Source: an uncultured Bdellovibrionales bacterium (GTDB lineage: Bacteria > Bdellovibrionota > Bdellovibrionia > Bdellovibrionales > UBA1609). From it: a stretch of DNA of 64,000 bases. Every line of letters begins with the position of its first letter. Position 1 is the first letter of the stretch. The translations under genes and the position numbers were made by a program. Positions 44,264-53,380 of the stretch are shown here, piece after piece. Location of the stretch: contig CAILEP010000028.1 in assembly GCA_903833275.1 (NCBI GenBank), forward strand, positions 1 to 64,000, written 5' to 3'. The notes under the pieces were generated by a model. That model ran no database searches and was not told the origin of the DNA. It saw only the letters and a program-made list of their open reading frames with translations.

Positions 44264-44545
44264 ACGTATACCTCCATTAAGTAACGTTTCGATTCTAAAA
44301 TTTGTCTAAAACTCTCAATCAATTAGAGCCGCAGAGTAACAAACAAATGGGTCTTAAAGCGAAAAATCTAGAAATGAGCTGAGTGACAAATTTTGGCAGA
44401 CGAATAGCTTGGGGCAATTCGCTATTTGGGCTCGATGTAGAATGTACCTGTCCAATATGTTTACAGCGCCAAACAAGGTCGGCCCGACAATCCTGGCCCG
44501 TCTTTCCGGCCGATGCCCGCTAAATAGCGGCGTCTTTATATTATT

Positions 44546-46168
44546 CTATTTGCCAGTAATGGCGAATTCGAGCGTTGGGTTTTCTTTGATGAGCCAATTG
44601 AGGTCCCATTCTTTATTTAGCAAAACCACTGGCTGCCCCTTCACGTCTTGATAAAGAATCTGGCCACCATTGATAGATTTTGGCCGCTCGCCCGCTTTTA
44701 CTCCTGGAGGTAATTTCAAGCCCTCATCAGACTTATAATAGGGCCAGCGCGCCACAGATAGCGGCAAACGCTCAAGTTTTACATCAAGATTGTATTCGTC
44801 ATTTAATCGGTACAAGAGCACGTCAAATTGCAGTTCACCGACCACGCCCAGTACGGCGTCTTGATCACCCACGCGGGGGTCAATAAATATCTGAACGGAC
44901 CCTTCTTCTGCGAGCTGGTTAACAGCTTTCTGCATTTGCTTACGCTTAAGGGGGTCTTTGATAGATAGTCGCGCGAAACACTCGGGGCTAAAACGCGGCA
45001 TTTCGTCAAACGTTAATTTCTTACCGTCGGTGACTGTATCGCCGATTTGAAAATTTCCAGTATCAGTAATACCCACAATATCGCCAGCAAAAGCTTCATC
45101 AACGGTCTCACGATCTCGAGCCATAAACTGATTGGCGTAAGCCAATCGAAGTTCACGCTCAAGCCGTTGATGCTGCACTTTCATACCACGCTCAAAACGG
45201 CCCGAACATATTCGAATAAACGCTACGCGGTCGCGATGCCGAGGGTCCATGTTGGCTTGCATTTTAAAAACAAAACCTGAAAAGAACGGAGCGTAAGGGG
45301 TCACTTCACCGACACTTGAATTTCTCGCCATAGGCTCAGGAGAATACTCGGTAAATAAATCGAGAAAAATATCGACGCCCCAATTGTACTTGGCGCTACC
45401 GAAGGTCATCGGAGTAATTTTGCCCGCTAAAAAGGCCTTTTGATCCCATGGGGCGAGCGCGCCCTCGAGCAGCTCAACGTCTTCATAGAATCGGTCGTAA
45501 AGTTCTTGCCCCACTCGTTGAAGAATAACGGGGTCAGAGGGGCCCGAAACATCGACGATATCTGGCGCTTCGACCCCGCGAGTGAAGAAATAGACTTTCT
45601 TTTGTAAGCGATGATAGAGACCGCGAAAACGATCGCCCATGCCGATTGGCCAAGTCACCGGAAAGCAATGGAGGCCTAGCGTATTCTCAACGTCATCAAT
45701 TAGTTCGAGGGGCTCTTTACCCTCTCGATCCATTTTGTTTGCAAAAGTATAGATTGGGACATTTCGCAAGTGGCAGACTTCAAAAAGTTTTCGTGTTCGC
45801 TCCTCAACACCCTTACCAGAGTCGATAAGCATGGCCGCACTATCGGCCGCAATTAAAGTGCGATAGGTGTCTTCGCCGAAATCTTTATGGCCAGGAGTAT
45901 CCAGCAGATTCACCCGAAAACCACGATAATCAAATTGCATCACTGACGATGTAATCGACACGCCCCGTTCGCGCTCCATTGCCATCCAGTCGGAGGTCAC
46001 CGCCTTCTTGCCAGCTTTACCGTGAACCTCACCGGCTTCGCGAATAATTCGACCAAGATAGAGAATTTTTTCGGTGATCGTCGTTTTACCCGCATCTGGA
46101 TGCGAAATAATCGCGAACGTGCGACGACGTGCAATCTCTTTCTTTTGTGCTTCAACCGTAATGGCCAT
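44546..46168 (-). CDS. prfC: Peptide chain release factor 3
   Basis: The 540-aa translational GTPase recycles RF1/RF2 from the ribosome. Its G-domain motifs are HPDAGKTTITEKIL (P-loop), switch II DTPGHKDFGEDTYR and NKMD. MERERGVSITSSVMQF marks it as RF3 rather than EF-G. Length is typical. It lies 14 nt downstream of a small ferredoxin gene, so the two may be co-transcribed; no functional link between them is known. Confidence 0.95.
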   Translation of the reverse strand: MAITVEAQKKEIARRRTFAIISHPDAGKTTITEKILYLGRIIREAGEVHGKAGKKAVTSDWMAMERERGVSITSSVMQFDYRGFRVNLLDTPGHKDFGEDTYRTLIAADSAAMLIDSGKGVEERTRKLFEVCHLRNVPIYTFANKMDREGKEPLELIDDVENTLGLHCFPVTWPIGMGDRFRGLYHRLQKKVYFFTRGVEAPDIVDVSGPSDPVILQRVGQELYDRFYEDVELLEGALAPWDQKAFLAGKITPMTFGSAKYNWGVDIFLDLFTEYSPEPMARNSSVGEVTPYAPFFSGFVFKMQANMDPRHRDRVAFIRICSGRFERGMKVQHQRLERELRLAYANQFMARDRETVDEAFAGDIVGITDTGNFQIGDTVTDGKKLTFDEMPRFSPECFARLSIKDPLKRKQMQKAVNQLAEEGSVQIFIDPRVGDQDAVLGVVGELQFDVLLYRLNDEYNLDVKLERLPLSVARWPYYKSDEGLKLPPGVKAGERPKSINGGQILYQDVKGQPVVLLNKEWDLNWLIKENPTLEFAITGK

Positions 46169-46182
46169 CTCTATTGTCTCAC

Positions 46183-46422
46183 TTATTCGTTGTCGCCGTT
46201 ATTGCCGATGGCCTCGACAGGGCAGCCCTCAAGAGCTTCTCTACAAAGCGTTTCTTCTTCTGTTGTCGTCGGCTGCTTGACCACAAAGGCATGGCCATCA
46301 TCTTCATCCATGCCAAAATTTTTGGGGGCACACATGACGCAGGCATCGCACTTAATGCACTCATTATCGACAAAATATTTACCCTTTACGTTCTCTGCGT
46401 ATTTTTTGGTCTTATCGGCCAT
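46183..46422 (-). CDS. Small 4Fe-4S (or 3Fe-4S) ferredoxin
   Basis: This 79-aa single-cluster ferredoxin has CIKCDACVMCAP (Cys23, 26, 29, 32) and the C-terminal EGCPVEAIG, giving one cluster site with a spare cysteine. It is acidic and cytosolic, an electron carrier of unknown partner. The sequence upstream of its ATG has GGGG but no strong ribosome-binding site. It is the first gene before prfC. Confidence 0.85.
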   Translation of the reverse strand: MADKTKKYAENVKGKYFVDNECIKCDACVMCAPKNFGMDEDDGHAFVVKQPTTTEEETLCREALEGCPVEAIGNNGDNE

Positions 46423-46476
46423 TACTTACCCCAAATAAAAACGACACTAGATTAGAAGGTTCCCATTTCATGGCTA

Positions 46477-47301
46477 TCACAAACTTACGCCCATTTTTAC
46501 CGCACCCAGATGAGGCATCACGTTTAGGCATTTTGAGGGGTATATAACAATCACCGTACTGCCCATATTGAACACTCCCAACTCATCACCTTTTTTTACA
46601 GCCGCGGCGCGCTCAAATGTCTCACTGATTGGAGCCGTTCGAAAGGGTGAATTGGTGGCGAAATCACGACGAAATTCTTCAGAGCCCACGCTCACTGAAA
46701 TCTGACCGACATTCGTGGCGCCCACCATCACCAATGCGGCTGGGCCAAATGGCGTACGCAGCCAAAATATAACTCTCTCGTTAACTGCAAAAAGATTCTC
46801 AACATTTTCGACACTCCATTTATTCACTGGCCAAAGCGCACCAGGAACATGGGTAACGGCCTCAACATCGCAATCAATCGGAGCATGAACGCGATGATAG
46901 TCCGTTGGGCAAAGATAATAAGTCAAAGCAAGGCCGCCAGTAAATTTCGCGATCACCTCATCGGGCGATATTTTCAAAAAATCAGACAATTTGTACTGAT
47001 GCCCCTTGGCTTGAATGATGCTGTTGCCTTCAATGTTTTCGGCCCGAGTCAGTTCGGCATCGCAAGGGTGAACAATCCCGGCGCCAAGCGGGCGTGCCCC
47101 AGGCTTTAACTTTCGCGTAAACAATTTAGCCAAAGATGGGTATTGCTCGACCGGCAATTCGGCCTCTGCCAAATTGAGCTTGTAACGAGCCGCAAACCAA
47201 TCGCGAAATTGAGTCGCAACAATTTTTGGCTTTTCGATTTGCGCAAAACGACCGACGGTTCTGCTCAACATATTTTTAGGCAATAAGTTCAAATACCACA
47301 T
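46477..47301 (-). CDS. psd: Phosphatidylserine decarboxylase
   Basis: The 274-aa pyruvoyl-dependent enzyme makes phosphatidylethanolamine at the inner membrane. The self-cleavage site is GST (247-249) in FNMGSTVIV, with Ser248 becoming the pyruvoyl group. Asp81 (HPCDAEL) and His139 (YHRVHAP) complete the autoprocessing triad. FxxR-type FTRKLKPGARP is present near the N-terminus. The proenzyme length is normal. It is divergent from the AAA+ gene at 47467. No pssA nearby. Confidence 0.93.
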   Translation of the reverse strand: MWYLNLLPKNMLSRTVGRFAQIEKPKIVATQFRDWFAARYKLNLAEAELPVEQYPSLAKLFTRKLKPGARPLGAGIVHPCDAELTRAENIEGNSIIQAKGHQYKLSDFLKISPDEVIAKFTGGLALTYYLCPTDYHRVHAPIDCDVEAVTHVPGALWPVNKWSVENVENLFAVNERVIFWLRTPFGPAALVMVGATNVGQISVSVGSEEFRRDFATNSPFRTAPISETFERAAAVKKGDELGVFNMGSTVIVIYPSKCLNVMPHLGAVKMGVSL

Positions 47302-47466
47302 AAGGCATCACTCATAGCATTCTTTATGGGTTGCCGCAATTTAGCTTATACCAAATCGAGCATTAATTTCTCAAACCGTCAGAATAATAACATCTATTTT
47401 TTTTGCCTAACAAACCTCATAATGCCGAACTCGTAACCAGCGACTTAACGAAAAAGAGGGCTCCGC

Positions 47467-50265
47467 ATGAAAGACCTTTTGGCCGCACCAAAGAATAAGA
47501 TTATGAACCGGGCCCTGCATACTCTCATTGTGACCCCAATCGCCAGCTTGATGCTTATAGCGCCGAGCGCCTGGGCCGCGGGCGATGCCCCTCCAGCCCC
47601 GCCTAAGCCGCCTCAACAGGGTGATATGAAGAATAGGACCACCGCGAAAGAACGCGGCCAGATCTATTGGACACCTATCAGTGCGCGACACATCACCTTT
47701 CGTGTTGTTTACAACAATTCGCTAACCAACTCGACATCACCATCTCGCCATCTCGGCATCTATAGACGAGCTCAGATTGCAAAGGCACCCCCGGCCCTCC
47801 GAGATACCGTCGAAGAAAACCTTCTGCTACCAGGCAATTTGCAACCCCTGCCTTTTGACGCCTCAATGGACCTCAAAGACCTTTCGGTTGAAAGCCCCTA
47901 CGTTTTACCGCGCCCCGATTATGCACTGGTTTCAAATATTAAAAAGGATCTCTATATATTGACTGAAAACGGTATTGCGCAAATCAACAGAGTGCCCGTC
48001 GAGAACGTTTCAGCGATCCTTAACAAAGCGCATATGAATCGCCACCTCTATGACATCTATTTTATTTCAAACGCCAACAAACAAGTTGGCGAACTTTTAG
48101 TCATTCGTGATGATGGCCAAGTCGTATCGGCTGGCTCAGCCGCGGTTTCAAAAACCCTGACCATTAAAGTGCAGGGTCGAAATCTGCCAATTCTGATCGT
48201 AAACGGTCAGCCGTTACAAACACCTGAAGACTACAAAGCCTTAATAGATGCGACGATCGATATGGCCGAGGCAAATCAAAAACCGGATCAGAGCGGTGTC
48301 GACCGCTCAAGAGCACTCGCCCCCATCATCAGTGGCGGCGCTCAACACCATGGCCCGACGGCAAAGGGCGGAGCAACACCAGAGAATTCTGACTTTATGA
48401 AGGGCATTGAAGACGTCGACGTCATGAGCGCTGAAGGCAAATCTGAGTCGGCTAAAAATATTGTCAAAGTTTTTGTCACAGACGTTGTCGCTGAATTGAA
48501 AGCCAAGGCCGATGAGAACATCAATGTCGACGCCAACCTTGAAGCGCAAATTGCCCGCGGCCTATTGAAACGCGAACGCGGCAGCGTCGCGTTTCTCGGC
48601 GAAGCCGGCGTCGGAAAGTCGACGAACATCCGCGGTCTTATTTACGACATTCATATTAAGAAGAAACCCGAACTTCAGGCTCTTCAAGAATATACATTTC
48701 TTGAGGTCAGCCCGTCGGCTCTTGGGGCCGGCAACAAATTTGTGGGCGCGGTCGATACCAAAATAAACGCCATGATTCAATTATCACGTAAAAACAAAAT
48801 TATTTGGGTGCTCGATGAAATGCACGTGCTGCGCGGTATGGGCACCAGCTCAAACGACAGCAATGATGTTTTAGACTTTATGATGAAACCGTTGAGCGAC
48901 GGAACACTTCGCACCATCGGTATCACGACCCCCGATTCGTTCTGGGCCATGTTCGGTGGTGACCCCGGGTTGCGCAGACGGTTCACGATTGTTGAACGCA
49001 AGAACCCAGACCAAGAAGAAGTACTTCACATTTCTCAATCGTGGGTCAAGCGCTTCAACCTTTCGGCTGCATCAGACGACGTCTTGAAAGAGGCAATTCG
49101 AATTGCCGCAGAGATGGACCCCACCCGCGCCCAGCCCGACGCTACGATTTCGCTACTCGAAGAAGCCTATGCCGATAAACGATTGACGAAAGCAACCGAG
49201 GGCACCCCGCTTGAATTAAAAGACTTACAGCAAGCAGCGGTTCGACTTTACAGCCTTGACCCCTCTTTTATGACTCCGTCTCGACAGAAAGATCGATTCA
49301 TTCATCTAAAAAGCTATTTGGATGAAAATATTATTGGTCAGGACCTTGCCAAAAAAATGGTTCTCGATTTAACAGAACAGATTTTGGCCGATGTCCATGA
49401 CAACAGCAAGCCTCGAATTATGGCGATGCTCACTGGCAAAAAGGGTTTGGGTAAAACTGAATTTGTTTTGGCCTATGCAAAGGCCCTCGGCTTGCCTATT
49501 GAAATAATCGAAATGAATTCATTCAACAGCCCGCGCTCGGGTTTTGACCGAATGGGCCTGATGGAAGCTCTCGCTAACGCCATCAATAAAAGCCCCTTTG
49601 TCGTCATCGGCTTCGACGAATTTGAGAAGGCACCGATTGCAGTACAGAACGAACTTTTGAGAATGCTCAACAATGGCGAATTCACGGTTACCGTTCGCAA
49701 CAAAGGCGAAACGGGCACCCAGGTTTCACGCAAAATTGATGCACGAAAAACCAGCATCTTCTTTACGGCTAATGCCGGCCAAGAGTACATGCGCGAGAAA
49801 GCCCGCCCTTCGATCGGCTTTGTCTCTAACCATAATTCAGAGGCCGAATCGACCCGCAGTCGCAACCTACGCGAAGCCCTAGAGGCCGATAATCTTTCAA
49901 ACGTCGTTCTTGATCGGGTGAATGCGATAATCCCGTTTATTGATACGAGCCGTGAAGAATTTAAAAATGTAATCGCTCTGCACTTGCGCAAAACAATTCA
50001 TAATCTTGGATTGCGAAATAAAAAGACCATATCGGTTGAGAATGAGGCCGGGTTTCTTGAGTTTTCGGCCCAAAGGCTCTATCACGAAAACGTGAGCAAT
50101 CGAGATGCGTTACGTGCCGTTCAAGATGACGTTCGCCAAGTGATTGCGCGAGCGCTGCTCGGTGTAAACGGCACCACTAAAGTTGTATTGAAATTTGAGG
50201 GCACGGGCTTTGTCGCTGAATTAACGGGCGAAAGCTGTACTGAACTACTGAAAGGTGCTAAATAG
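47467..50265 (+). CDS. ClpB-like double AAA+ ATPase with N-terminal signal peptide
   Basis: This 932-aa protein has a basic n-region, a hydrophobic core (LIVTPIASLMLIAPSAWA) and an A-x-A type cleavage site, so it should be exported or membrane-anchored. A Pro-rich segment and a unique domain (about 60-300) follow. AAA-1 has Walker A GEAGVGKST (378-386), a pore-loop-like NKFVG and Walker B with Asp450-Glu451. AAA-2 has Walker A at 657-664, a pore-like SGFDRMG, Walker B with Asp717-Glu718 and FTAN as sensor 1. A ClpB-type C-terminal domain ends it. Both ATP sites look intact, which is odd for an exported protein. GAGGG precedes the ATG. ClpB N-domain and middle-domain are not evident. A chaperone/unfoldase role is inferred; location and energy source are unknown. 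Confidence 0.82.
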   Translation: MKDLLAAPKNKIMNRALHTLIVTPIASLMLIAPSAWAAGDAPPAPPKPPQQGDMKNRTTAKERGQIYWTPISARHITFRVVYNNSLTNSTSPSRHLGIYRRAQIAKAPPALRDTVEENLLLPGNLQPLPFDASMDLKDLSVESPYVLPRPDYALVSNIKKDLYILTENGIAQINRVPVENVSAILNKAHMNRHLYDIYFISNANKQVGELLVIRDDGQVVSAGSAAVSKTLTIKVQGRNLPILIVNGQPLQTPEDYKALIDATIDMAEANQKPDQSGVDRSRALAPIISGGAQHHGPTAKGGATPENSDFMKGIEDVDVMSAEGKSESAKNIVKVFVTDVVAELKAKADENINVDANLEAQIARGLLKRERGSVAFLGEAGVGKSTNIRGLIYDIHIKKKPELQALQEYTFLEVSPSALGAGNKFVGAVDTKINAMIQLSRKNKIIWVLDEMHVLRGMGTSSNDSNDVLDFMMKPLSDGTLRTIGITTPDSFWAMFGGDPGLRRRFTIVERKNPDQEEVLHISQSWVKRFNLSAASDDVLKEAIRIAAEMDPTRAQPDATISLLEEAYADKRLTKATEGTPLELKDLQQAAVRLYSLDPSFMTPSRQKDRFIHLKSYLDENIIGQDLAKKMVLDLTEQILADVHDNSKPRIMAMLTGKKGLGKTEFVLAYAKALGLPIEIIEMNSFNSPRSGFDRMGLMEALANAINKSPFVVIGFDEFEKAPIAVQNELLRMLNNGEFTVTVRNKGETGTQVSRKIDARKTSIFFTANAGQEYMREKARPSIGFVSNHNSEAESTRSRNLREALEADNLSNVVLDRVNAIIPFIDTSREEFKNVIALHLRKTIHNLGLRNKKTISVENEAGFLEFSAQRLYHENVSNRDALRAVQDDVRQVIARALLGVNGTTKVVLKFEGTGFVAELTGESCTELLKGAK

Positions 50266-50297
50266 ATATTGGGTCGTAAATATAAAAGAGCTAAAGC

Positions 50298-51980
50298 ATG
50301 CGAGTCTTCCACAATATTACAGTTGGCCTCGATGAAGAGCTCGAAGAAAAGTTAGCCTGGATGACGCCCGGCTTCGCTTCTCATCGAATTCTCAAAAAAT
50401 CCGTCGACGCCCGCCAAAGACATAGCCCTCACTTCGTCTACTCCGTAGAGGTTTACGAAGCCGGCGAACCACCGCCCGAGCGTCACTTCACGCTTGAGAA
50501 AGTGCCCTATTCGGGCCCGCGACCCATAATCATTGGCGCTGGCCCCGCTGGCCTTTTTGCCGCCCTTCGCTTTGTCGAACGCGGAGTGCCCTGTTTGCTG
50601 CTCGAGCGCGGCTCGCCAGCCGAAAAACGCATGCGTCACATCAACCGCTTTTGGCGCTACGGCGAACTCGACGCCAATAACAATGTTTGTTTTGGTGAGG
50701 GTGGGGCCGGGCTCTACTCTGACGGAAAGCTCATCACGCGCATTAAATCGCCGCACATTCGCTACGTCATGAATCGACTCGTGCAATTTGGCGCGCCGGC
50801 TGAGATCGAATATTTGGCTAACCCGCATGTTGGGTCTGATCGCATTCGCCGAGTGATACCCCGCATGCGCGAGTACCTGATTGCCAATGGCTGCGAAATT
50901 AAATTTGATGCGCCCGTCGTGAAGTTTCTAACTCAAAATTCGGGCGCACTCGCGGGTGAAAATCAAAAGCCCCAGCAGCAAGTGATTGGGGTCGAAACCC
51001 AAGACGGTCAGATTCACCACTCTGACAAAATCATTATGGCGACGGGTCACTCGGCCTCTGACATTTTTGATCAGCTCAGTTTGTCGGGCGTGCATATGGA
51101 AGGCAAAAGTTTTGCTGTTGGCCTACGAATTGAGCACCCACAATCTTTGATTAACGAAATTCAATATCGCGAGAAGAACAGCCATGAAAAATTGGGCGCG
51201 GCCAATTACCGACTGGCCCGACACGATCGCCAAGCCGACCTCGGCGTTTACAGTTTTTGCATGTGCCCGGGCGGCTACGTACTTTCAAGCGGCACCGAAA
51301 CCGAGTCGGTCGTTGTGAACGGCATGAGCAATTACAGCCGCGACTCGGCCTTCGCCAACAGTGCGATTGTCGTCACCGTCGATTACGCCAAAAGTTTTGG
51401 CACCGAAGATATTTGGGCCGGCCTGAAGTTTCGACAGCACCTTGAAAAATCGGCCTACGAAATGGTGCGCTCGAAAGAAATCCCGGCTCAGCGCTTGGTT
51501 GACTTTATGGCCGACAAAACTGGCCCGGTGCTACCGACCTCGTCACCGTCGCATGTCAAAGCGGCGCCCTTGCACGAACTTATGCCGCAAGTTCTCACTG
51601 AACATTTTAAAAAAGGCATCGAAGATTTCGGGCGAAAAATGAATGGTTTTATTTCGCCTGAAGCTCAATTGCATGCCGTCGAATCGCGAACCTCATGCCC
51701 GATAAGAGTTACTCGTGATCGCGAGACACTGCAGTCGCTGTCACATTTGGGTCTTTACCCGTGCGGCGAAGGCGCCGGCTACGCCGGCGGCATCACCAGC
51801 GCCGCCTGCGATGGCATACGCATTGTCGATGTTATTCTGGGCGTGCCTGCAGAAGTTCAGGTCGACGAAACAGATAGCGAAACAGTCGCGTCTGCAGCGC
51901 CGATAGCGGCCCCCGCATCGGCGGCAAAAAAACCAGGTAAGAACTTACCATCACCAGAAAGAAAAAATGTAAGTCCATAA
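50298..51980 (+). CDS. FAD-dependent dehydrogenase (COG2509 type)
   Basis: The 560-aa flavoprotein has the dinucleotide-binding motif GAGPAG (80-85) in PIIIGAGPAGLFAALRFVERGVPCLLLERG, NVCFGEGGAGLYSDGKL, and the closing FAD motif LYPCGEGAGYAGGITSAACDG. These match the widespread, uncharacterised COG2509 family. The conserved protein ends near residue 510; the last 50 residues are an Ala/Pro-rich tail encoded in DNA that overlaps the convergent HTTM gene by 149 nt. It starts 32 nt after the AAA+ gene. Reaction unknown. Confidence 0.85.
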   Translation: MRVFHNITVGLDEELEEKLAWMTPGFASHRILKKSVDARQRHSPHFVYSVEVYEAGEPPPERHFTLEKVPYSGPRPIIIGAGPAGLFAALRFVERGVPCLLLERGSPAEKRMRHINRFWRYGELDANNNVCFGEGGAGLYSDGKLITRIKSPHIRYVMNRLVQFGAPAEIEYLANPHVGSDRIRRVIPRMREYLIANGCEIKFDAPVVKFLTQNSGALAGENQKPQQQVIGVETQDGQIHHSDKIIMATGHSASDIFDQLSLSGVHMEGKSFAVGLRIEHPQSLINEIQYREKNSHEKLGAANYRLARHDRQADLGVYSFCMCPGGYVLSSGTETESVVVNGMSNYSRDSAFANSAIVVTVDYAKSFGTEDIWAGLKFRQHLEKSAYEMVRSKEIPAQRLVDFMADKTGPVLPTSSPSHVKAAPLHELMPQVLTEHFKKGIEDFGRKMNGFISPEAQLHAVESRTSCPIRVTRDRETLQSLSHLGLYPCGEGAGYAGGITSAACDGIRIVDVILGVPAEVQVDETDSETVASAAPIAAPASAAKKPGKNLPSPERKNVSP

Positions 51981-52803
51981 GAAGGGCTGTGCCAAGGTGA
52001 AATAGAAACCCGGCCGCCAGCCAGGGGTACTTCAACTTTTTATTCCACACTGCAAAAGAAAAATAGATTTCAAAGACCACCGTGCTCATTGAAAGCAACG
52101 CCACAATCACCGGAAAGTTTTGCATAAACGCAAAATCGTGCGGGACTAAATCATCTAGCCCGATGACATACCAAACGGCGGTGCCCTCCCACCAGGCGCT
52201 GCCCTTGAGCTTCTCAATGCCCGTATAGGCATACGAGATACAAAGCTGAATTTGAATCAAGCGAATGGCCATTGTTGTGAGCATATCCGACTGAAGAACA
52301 GCACGTTCGGCGCGAACTTTTTGTTTTCGAAACCAATTTAAAATTGAAAAATAGCGATTGTGATCGGCGAAACTTAAATAAAATAGCCAGAAATTGCCAA
52401 ACAGATCGGCACCGTAAACAATGCTTATGTTACGTTGAATTAAACCGAGGTTTATTACAAATAATAGCCAGGTCAACGATCGACCGAAAACCCCGAGCGT
52501 AAAAAGTGTTAAAAGAAGCAAATGAGCGATGCCTTGCCAATGAATACCCACGTCGGAGGTTAGAAAAAACGGCACTGTGGTTTGGTAACCTGCCGGCATC
52601 GCATCAAGCGCCTGGGCCACAGGCATCACACCATTGTTTAAATAGAAAAAATCAAACTCGCTGGCTCGCATGAGGTACATGACCAGCATTGAGAGGCCCA
52701 AAAGAAAGCGAAACAACGAAACGTTGTATAAGTCTTGCGGGGCAAACCAAAACTCGCACCAGCTTTGCCAAGAACGAGACAAAAGTGATTTAAAGTTTTT
52801 CAT
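51832..52803 (-). CDS. HTTM-domain membrane protein (vitamin K-dependent carboxylase-like)
   Basis: This 323-aa multi-helix protein contains DLYNVSLFRFLLGLSMLVMYLMR, SIVYGADLFGNFWLFYLSFADHNRYFSI, QIQLCISYAYTGIEKLKGSAWWEGTAVWYVIG and FEIYFSFAVWNKKLKYPWLAAGFLFHLG. These are the features of the HTTM family related to gamma-glutamyl carboxylase. The final helix (DLHFFFLVMVSSYLVFL) lies in the region overlapping the FAD gene, so both frames appear genuinely coded. It overlaps the upstream 52790 gene by 14 nt. Bacterial HTTM function is mostly unknown. Confidence 0.83.
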   Translation of the reverse strand: MKNFKSLLSRSWQSWCEFWFAPQDLYNVSLFRFLLGLSMLVMYLMRASEFDFFYLNNGVMPVAQALDAMPAGYQTTVPFFLTSDVGIHWQGIAHLLLLTLFTLGVFGRSLTWLLFVINLGLIQRNISIVYGADLFGNFWLFYLSFADHNRYFSILNWFRKQKVRAERAVLQSDMLTTMAIRLIQIQLCISYAYTGIEKLKGSAWWEGTAVWYVIGLDDLVPHDFAFMQNFPVIVALLSMSTVVFEIYFSFAVWNKKLKYPWLAAGFLFHLGTALLMDLHFFFLVMVSSYLVFLPPMRGPLSALQTRLFRYLFRRPELLQARPE

Positions 52804-53380
52804 TGGCCACGCAGTTAATATCCATCAGATAATCTCGCGTCACTTCGCCCAACTCGCTGACGTGTTGACCTAAATGTCGTGATTTTTCAATGGTCGGAAA
52901 GGTGCGCCCCTTAACGTAGATCGCAATGGTCTCGGCGCCTTTGTGCCATTTGCAGAGCTGCGGCCCCAAGGTCACCGGCAATAGCTCGCGCGCCGTAACG
53001 TACATTTCGTTATTCACTTTGCGATTGTAGATTTCTTGAAATTTCTCTTCGTTAAGTTTTCTCGGGTAACGAAAGCTTTCGCTTTGTAATTTGCCATTTT
53101 GATCTTTTTTAAAAACATCGTATTCGAGTAGGCGTACGGCCGGGGTCGGCGAAAAAAACCGCCAGGTCGTATTGAGACCAAAAAAATTGCCATAGGCCAC
53201 GATTGTGCTGGCAAACTCACGAAATAAAATGCTCTCGGGGTTTGGGCAAATGAACACCGTGAGAACTTGAAATACTATAAAAACCGAAAGTAGAACCTTA
53301 AGGAGTTTCTGGTTCTGACGTTGCGGCTTCTGCAGTTGTGACTTCTGTATTTGTGGTTTCGACGTTTGCAGCGGCGGCAT
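52790..53380 (-). CDS. HTTM-associated single-pass membrane protein
   Basis: The 196-aa product has a Gln/Lys/Pro-rich cytoplasmic N-terminus, one transmembrane helix (KVLLSVFIVFQVLTVFI) and an exported domain with NTTWRFFSPTPAVRLLEYDVF, the kind of small partner often encoded beside HTTM genes. I start at ATG 53380, with GAGG 7 nt upstream; a GTG at 53434 is the alternative. Either start lies inside scpB's 3' end (83 nt of overlap from 53380). The low-complexity N-terminus is the part shared with scpB. The partner relation is inferred from the overlap. Confidence 0.7.
   Translation of the reverse strand: MPPLQTSKPQIQKSQLQKPQRQNQKLLKVLLSVFIVFQVLTVFICPNPESILFREFASTIVAYGNFFGLNTTWRFFSPTPAVRLLEYDVFKKDQNGKLQSESFRYPRKLNEEKFQEIYNRKVNNEMYVTARELLPVTLGPQLCKWHKGAETIAIYVKGRTFPTIEKSRHLGQHVSELGEVTRDYLMDINCVANEKL

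Noticed and set aside
44409-44651. Possible small gene in the gap between the exported operon and prfC
   Set aside because: It runs into the prfC 3' end on the opposite strand, lacks a ribosome-binding site and has no recognisable features.
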